Positions 61,918-64,000 of a stretch of 64,000 nucleotides of DNA are shown here, piece after piece. Each line of letters starts with the position of its first letter. Within the stretch, counting starts at the first letter, position 1. Made by a program: the position numbers and the translations under genes. The stretch comes from Streptomyces sp. GESEQ-4 (lineage in GTDB: Bacteria; Actinomycetota; Actinomycetes; Streptomycetales; Streptomycetaceae), in contig NZ_JAFFSU010000005.1 in NCBI RefSeq assembly GCF_017948455.1, positions 124,001 to 188,000 of the forward strand, written 5' to 3'. The notes under the pieces are model-generated. The model worked only from the letters and a program-made list of their open reading frames with translations. It had not been told where the DNA came from and searched no databases.

Positions 61918-63024
61918 TCAGTCCTGCGGCAGCGGGCGGACGTCGGGTGCGACATGCGTACCCGGCGTCGCCCGCACAATGGTGATCAGCCGGTCCGTCA
62001 GCTCCAGCGTCCCGATGGCGGGATCGTCGTATCCGAGCACCCGATGCCCGCGTACGACACTCACCACCAAGTCCTCCGTCTGCCGTGGGCTCTTGCCCAC
62101 CTCGGCCTTTATGACGGGCCGTTCGATGATGTCGAGCCCGCTGCCCTGCTGGATGAGGTCCTCCATCACCATGCCGGCGGCGGGGCTGAGTACCGAGAGG
62201 CCGAGCAGCCGGCCGGCCGCGCTGGCGCTGGTGATGACCGCGTCGGCGCCGGACTGCTTCAGCAGCGGTGCGTTCTCCTCCTCCCGCACCGCGGCCACGA
62301 TCTTGGCAGCGCGGTTGAGCTGCCGGGCCGTCAACGTGACCAGGACGGCCGTGTCATCGCGCTGCGTCGCGATGATGACCTTCCGCGCCTTGTGCACCTC
62401 AGCCCGCTTCAGCACATCGCTGCGTGTCGCGTCGCCCACGATCCCCGCATACCCCTCGGCCGTCGCGGCGTCGATCGCCTTGGAGCTGGGGTCGACCACA
62501 ACAACCTGCTCCGCCTTGACCCCCGACGCGCACACGGTCTGGATCGCCGAGCGCCCCTTCGTCCCGAATCCGACGACAACAGTGTGATCACGCAAGGTGG
62601 ACCTCCAGCGGGCCAGGCGCCATTCGTCCCGGGTCCGTTCGGTGAGGACCTCGAGGGTGGTGCCGACCAGGATGATCAGGAACATCACGCGCAGTGGCGT
62701 GACGACGAAGATATTGGTGAGCCGGGCGGCATCGCTGACCGGGGTGATGTCGCCGTATCCGGTGGTGGAGAGGGTGACGGTCGCGTAGTACCAGGCGTCG
62801 AGAAAGTCGACGGAACCGTCGGAGTTGTCGTTGTAGCCCCCGCGGTCGGCATAGACGAGCAGCGCGGTCACCACCAGGACCAGCAGGGCCAACGCCAGCC
62901 GCTTGGCGACCTGCCGAAAGGGGTGCGTCACCACCTTCCGCGGAAGCCTCACCCGATGGGTTGTCAGATGTTCACCCGCCTCGCGGGCGATCACGTCATG
63001 GCCCGGTTGTTTCACGTGAAACAC
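61918..63024 (-). CDS. Two-helix potassium channel with RCK (TrkA-N) domain
   Basis: A 368-residue channel. Residues 43-59 are the first helix, the pore helix ends in the selectivity filter TTGYGD (87-92; the usual TVGYG), a second helix lies near 110-130, then a Rossmann-type RCK domain begins VVVGFGTKGRSAI and ends near residue 365. K+ conductance gated by ligand or nucleotide binding to the RCK ring is expected. The start is uncertain: GTG 63024 and GTG 63015 both lie in a parS site, and either overlaps or nearly overlaps the end of moeA, so coupled translation is likely. Convergent with the ABC permease. Confidence 0.85.
   Translation of the reverse strand: MFHVKQPGHDVIAREAGEHLTTHRVRLPRKVVTHPFRQVAKRLALALLVLVVTALLVYADRGGYNDNSDGSVDFLDAWYYATVTLSTTGYGDITPVSDAARLTNIFVVTPLRVMFLIILVGTTLEVLTERTRDEWRLARWRSTLRDHTVVVGFGTKGRSAIQTVCASGVKAEQVVVVDPSSKAIDAATAEGYAGIVGDATRSDVLKRAEVHKARKVIIATQRDDTAVLVTLTARQLNRAAKIVAAVREEENAPLLKQSGADAVITSASAAGRLLGLSVLSPAAGMVMEDLIQQGSGLDIIERPVIKAEVGKSPRQTEDLVVSVVRGHRVLGYDDPAIGTLELTDRLITIVRATPGTHVAPDVRPLPQD
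63008..63023. other. parS: parS centromere site overlapping two genes
   Basis: The full 16-bp TGTTTCACGTGAAACA is present, with its 14-bp core at 63009-63022. It contains the moeA stop codon (63012-63014, minus strand) and the start region of the K+ channel gene. Confidence 0.9.
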
Positions 63025-64000
63025 ACCTCGATACCGGCGAACGCCCAGGGCAGATCGAGCAGTTCCACCTCCTGCCCCGGTCGGGCACCGCCCGGTGGTA
63101 CGACGGCCAGCGCGTCGGCCGCCGCGATGCCCCGCAGCATCGCCGGGCCGTTGTAGTGCAGCGGAACAGCACTGTCGACGCGCAGCGCCACGGGGATGAG
63201 CCGGGTGTCGTACGGATGCCCGTGCGCCGCGTCCTGGAGCGGCAACGCCAGCGGCTCGGGGGCGGGACGGGCGGCGAGGGTGCGCAGCAGCGGTTCGGCG
63301 AGCGTGAGCAGGCCGGAGACGGCCGCGAGGGGGTTGCCGGGCAGGCCGACTAGGTGCTGGTCGTCCTTGATACGGGCCAGCAGCATGGGGTGGCCGGGGC
63401 GCACCTCGACGCCGTTGACCAGCAGCTCCGCGCCGATACGGCTCAGAGTGGGGTGGACGTGGTCGACGGGGCCGGAGGCGGTGCCGCCGGTGGTGACGAT
63501 CAGGTCGGCGTCGGAGGAGGTGATGGCCTTGCGCAGGGCCTTCGCGTCGTCGCCGATCCGGCGCACCGCGATGACCTCGGCGCCAAGCCCTCGCAGCCAG
63601 GGGGGCAGCATCGGGCCGAGCGCGTCCCGGATCAGCCCGTCGTGCGGCAGCCCTTCCGTCAGCAACTCGTCGCCGAGGATCAGGACTTCGGCGCGGGGGC
63701 GGGGGACCGCGGTGACGGTGTCGTATCCGGCCGCCGCGGCGAGCCCGAGCACGGCCGGGGTGACCAGGGTGCCGACGGGGAGGAGTTGGTCGCCGGTACG
63801 GCATTCCTGGCCGCGTGGGCGGATGTCCTGGCCGTGGCCCACCTCGCGGGTCGCGTGCAGGCGGCCCTGGGTGTCCGTGCGGCCGTGCTCGCTGCGGATG
63901 ACGGCGGTGGTGTCCAGGGGGATGCGGGCACCGGTGGCGATCCGGACGGCCTCGCCGTCGGTGAGCGGTTCGGGCTCGGCGTGCCCGGCCAGCACGCCCT
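63012..64000 (-). CDS. moeA: MoeA-type molybdopterin molybdotransferase, 5' end outside the window
   Basis: At least 329 residues of MoeA/Glp, which inserts molybdate into adenylylated molybdopterin. Visible parts are GEAVRIATGARIP (domain I/III), the MoaB-like domain III with VLILGDELL and TTGGTASGPVDHVHP, and the beta-barrel domain IV (VALRVDSAVPLHYNGPAMLRGI) to the stop. The methionine used by some gene callers at 63995 is internal; the frame is open to the window edge. It ends inside a parS site and overlaps the start of the K+ channel gene. Confidence 0.9.
   Translation of the reverse strand, partial: GVLAGHAEPEPLTDGEAVRIATGARIPLDTTAVIRSEHGRTDTQGRLHATREVGHGQDIRPRGQECRTGDQLLPVGTLVTPAVLGLAAAAGYDTVTAVPRPRAEVLILGDELLTEGLPHDGLIRDALGPMLPPWLRGLGAEVIAVRRIGDDAKALRKAITSSDADLIVTTGGTASGPVDHVHPTLSRIGAELLVNGVEVRPGHPMLLARIKDDQHLVGLPGNPLAAVSGLLTLAEPLLRTLAARPAPEPLALPLQDAAHGHPYDTRLIPVALRVDSAVPLHYNGPAMLRGIAAADALAVVPPGGARPGQEVELLDLPWAFAGIEVCFT

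Noticed and set aside
63025..63804. N-terminal extension of the K+ channel to a 628-residue protein
   Set aside because: The extra part is out of frame with and lies inside moeA, and it is Arg/Pro/His-rich noise. The real start is near 63024 or 63015.
1..64000. Insertion sequences, prophage, tRNA or rRNA genes
   Set aside because: No transposase, integrase, phage structural gene, tRNA or rRNA sequence was recognised on reading both strands.

Overview
The window is a high-GC actinobacterial chromosome segment, almost certainly Streptomyces. GTG and TTG starts are common, and there are Tat-type and lipoprotein signals. There are mycothiol-linked and proteasome-linked genes, SpoIIE-type phosphatases, and only three in-frame TTA leucine codons that I could find. 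Three copies of the 14-bp parS core GTTTCACGTGAAAC (25388, 25424, 63009) suggest a position in the origin-proximal core of the chromosome. From memory, the order phoX - VWA - metG ... aspS - SpoIIE phosphatase ... acyl-CoA dehydrogenase ... bkd operon ... Ser/Thr kinases ... ABC pair - K+ channel - moeA resembles the SCO3790-SCO3830 area of S. coelicolor. I could not check this.

Region 1-10 kb holds a cut-off secreted-protein gene, a small membrane protein, and a MocR-type regulator divergent from an alpha/beta hydrolase over an 11-bp direct repeat. An endonuclease/exonuclease/phosphatase-fold protein, a FUSC-type exporter and a tiny secreted two-cysteine protein follow. A Tat-exported PhoX phosphatase sits behind a clear PHO box, and a VWA protein with a very long acidic disordered arm closes the region. 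Region 10-25 kb runs from metG to aspS and looks like an accessory insertion between two housekeeping synthetase genes. It carries a VapBC toxin-antitoxin pair sandwiched between two unlike methionyl-tRNA synthetases, an orphan PH-domain protein, and an archaeal-type ATPase behind two tandem palindromes. It also carries a 1278-residue HTH-nSTAND-WD40 protein with two TTA codons, and what appears to be a copper amine oxidase split into an N-domain protein and a catalytic-domain protein.

Region 25-48 kb is mostly core metabolism and signalling. It includes two SpoIIE-like phosphatases with their own ATPase domains, an AI-2E-family membrane protein, pirin, a secreted beta-propeller/Ig protein, SseB, a lipoprotein intradiol dioxygenase, acyl-CoA dehydrogenase and M18 aminopeptidase. 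It continues with a cupin/GlxA/LURP-one cluster, a nitrilase-fold amidase, a mycothiol-dependent isomerase-type protein, a lipoprotein with an internal duplication, a GntR-MFS operon, a K15-like DD-peptidase and a RidA/HxlR divergent pair. Region 48-64 kb carries the branched-chain alpha-keto acid dehydrogenase operon (bkdA-bkdB-bkdC), a TTA-containing phosphotransferase, two divergent transmembrane Ser/Thr kinases and the bacterial proteasome activator. A quinone oxidoreductase, a DrrAB-like ABC pair, a K+ channel and the 3' part of moeA complete it.

Long GC-rich hairpins separate most convergent gene pairs and act as probable bidirectional terminators. No rRNA, tRNA, CRISPR array, insertion sequence or prophage was seen.
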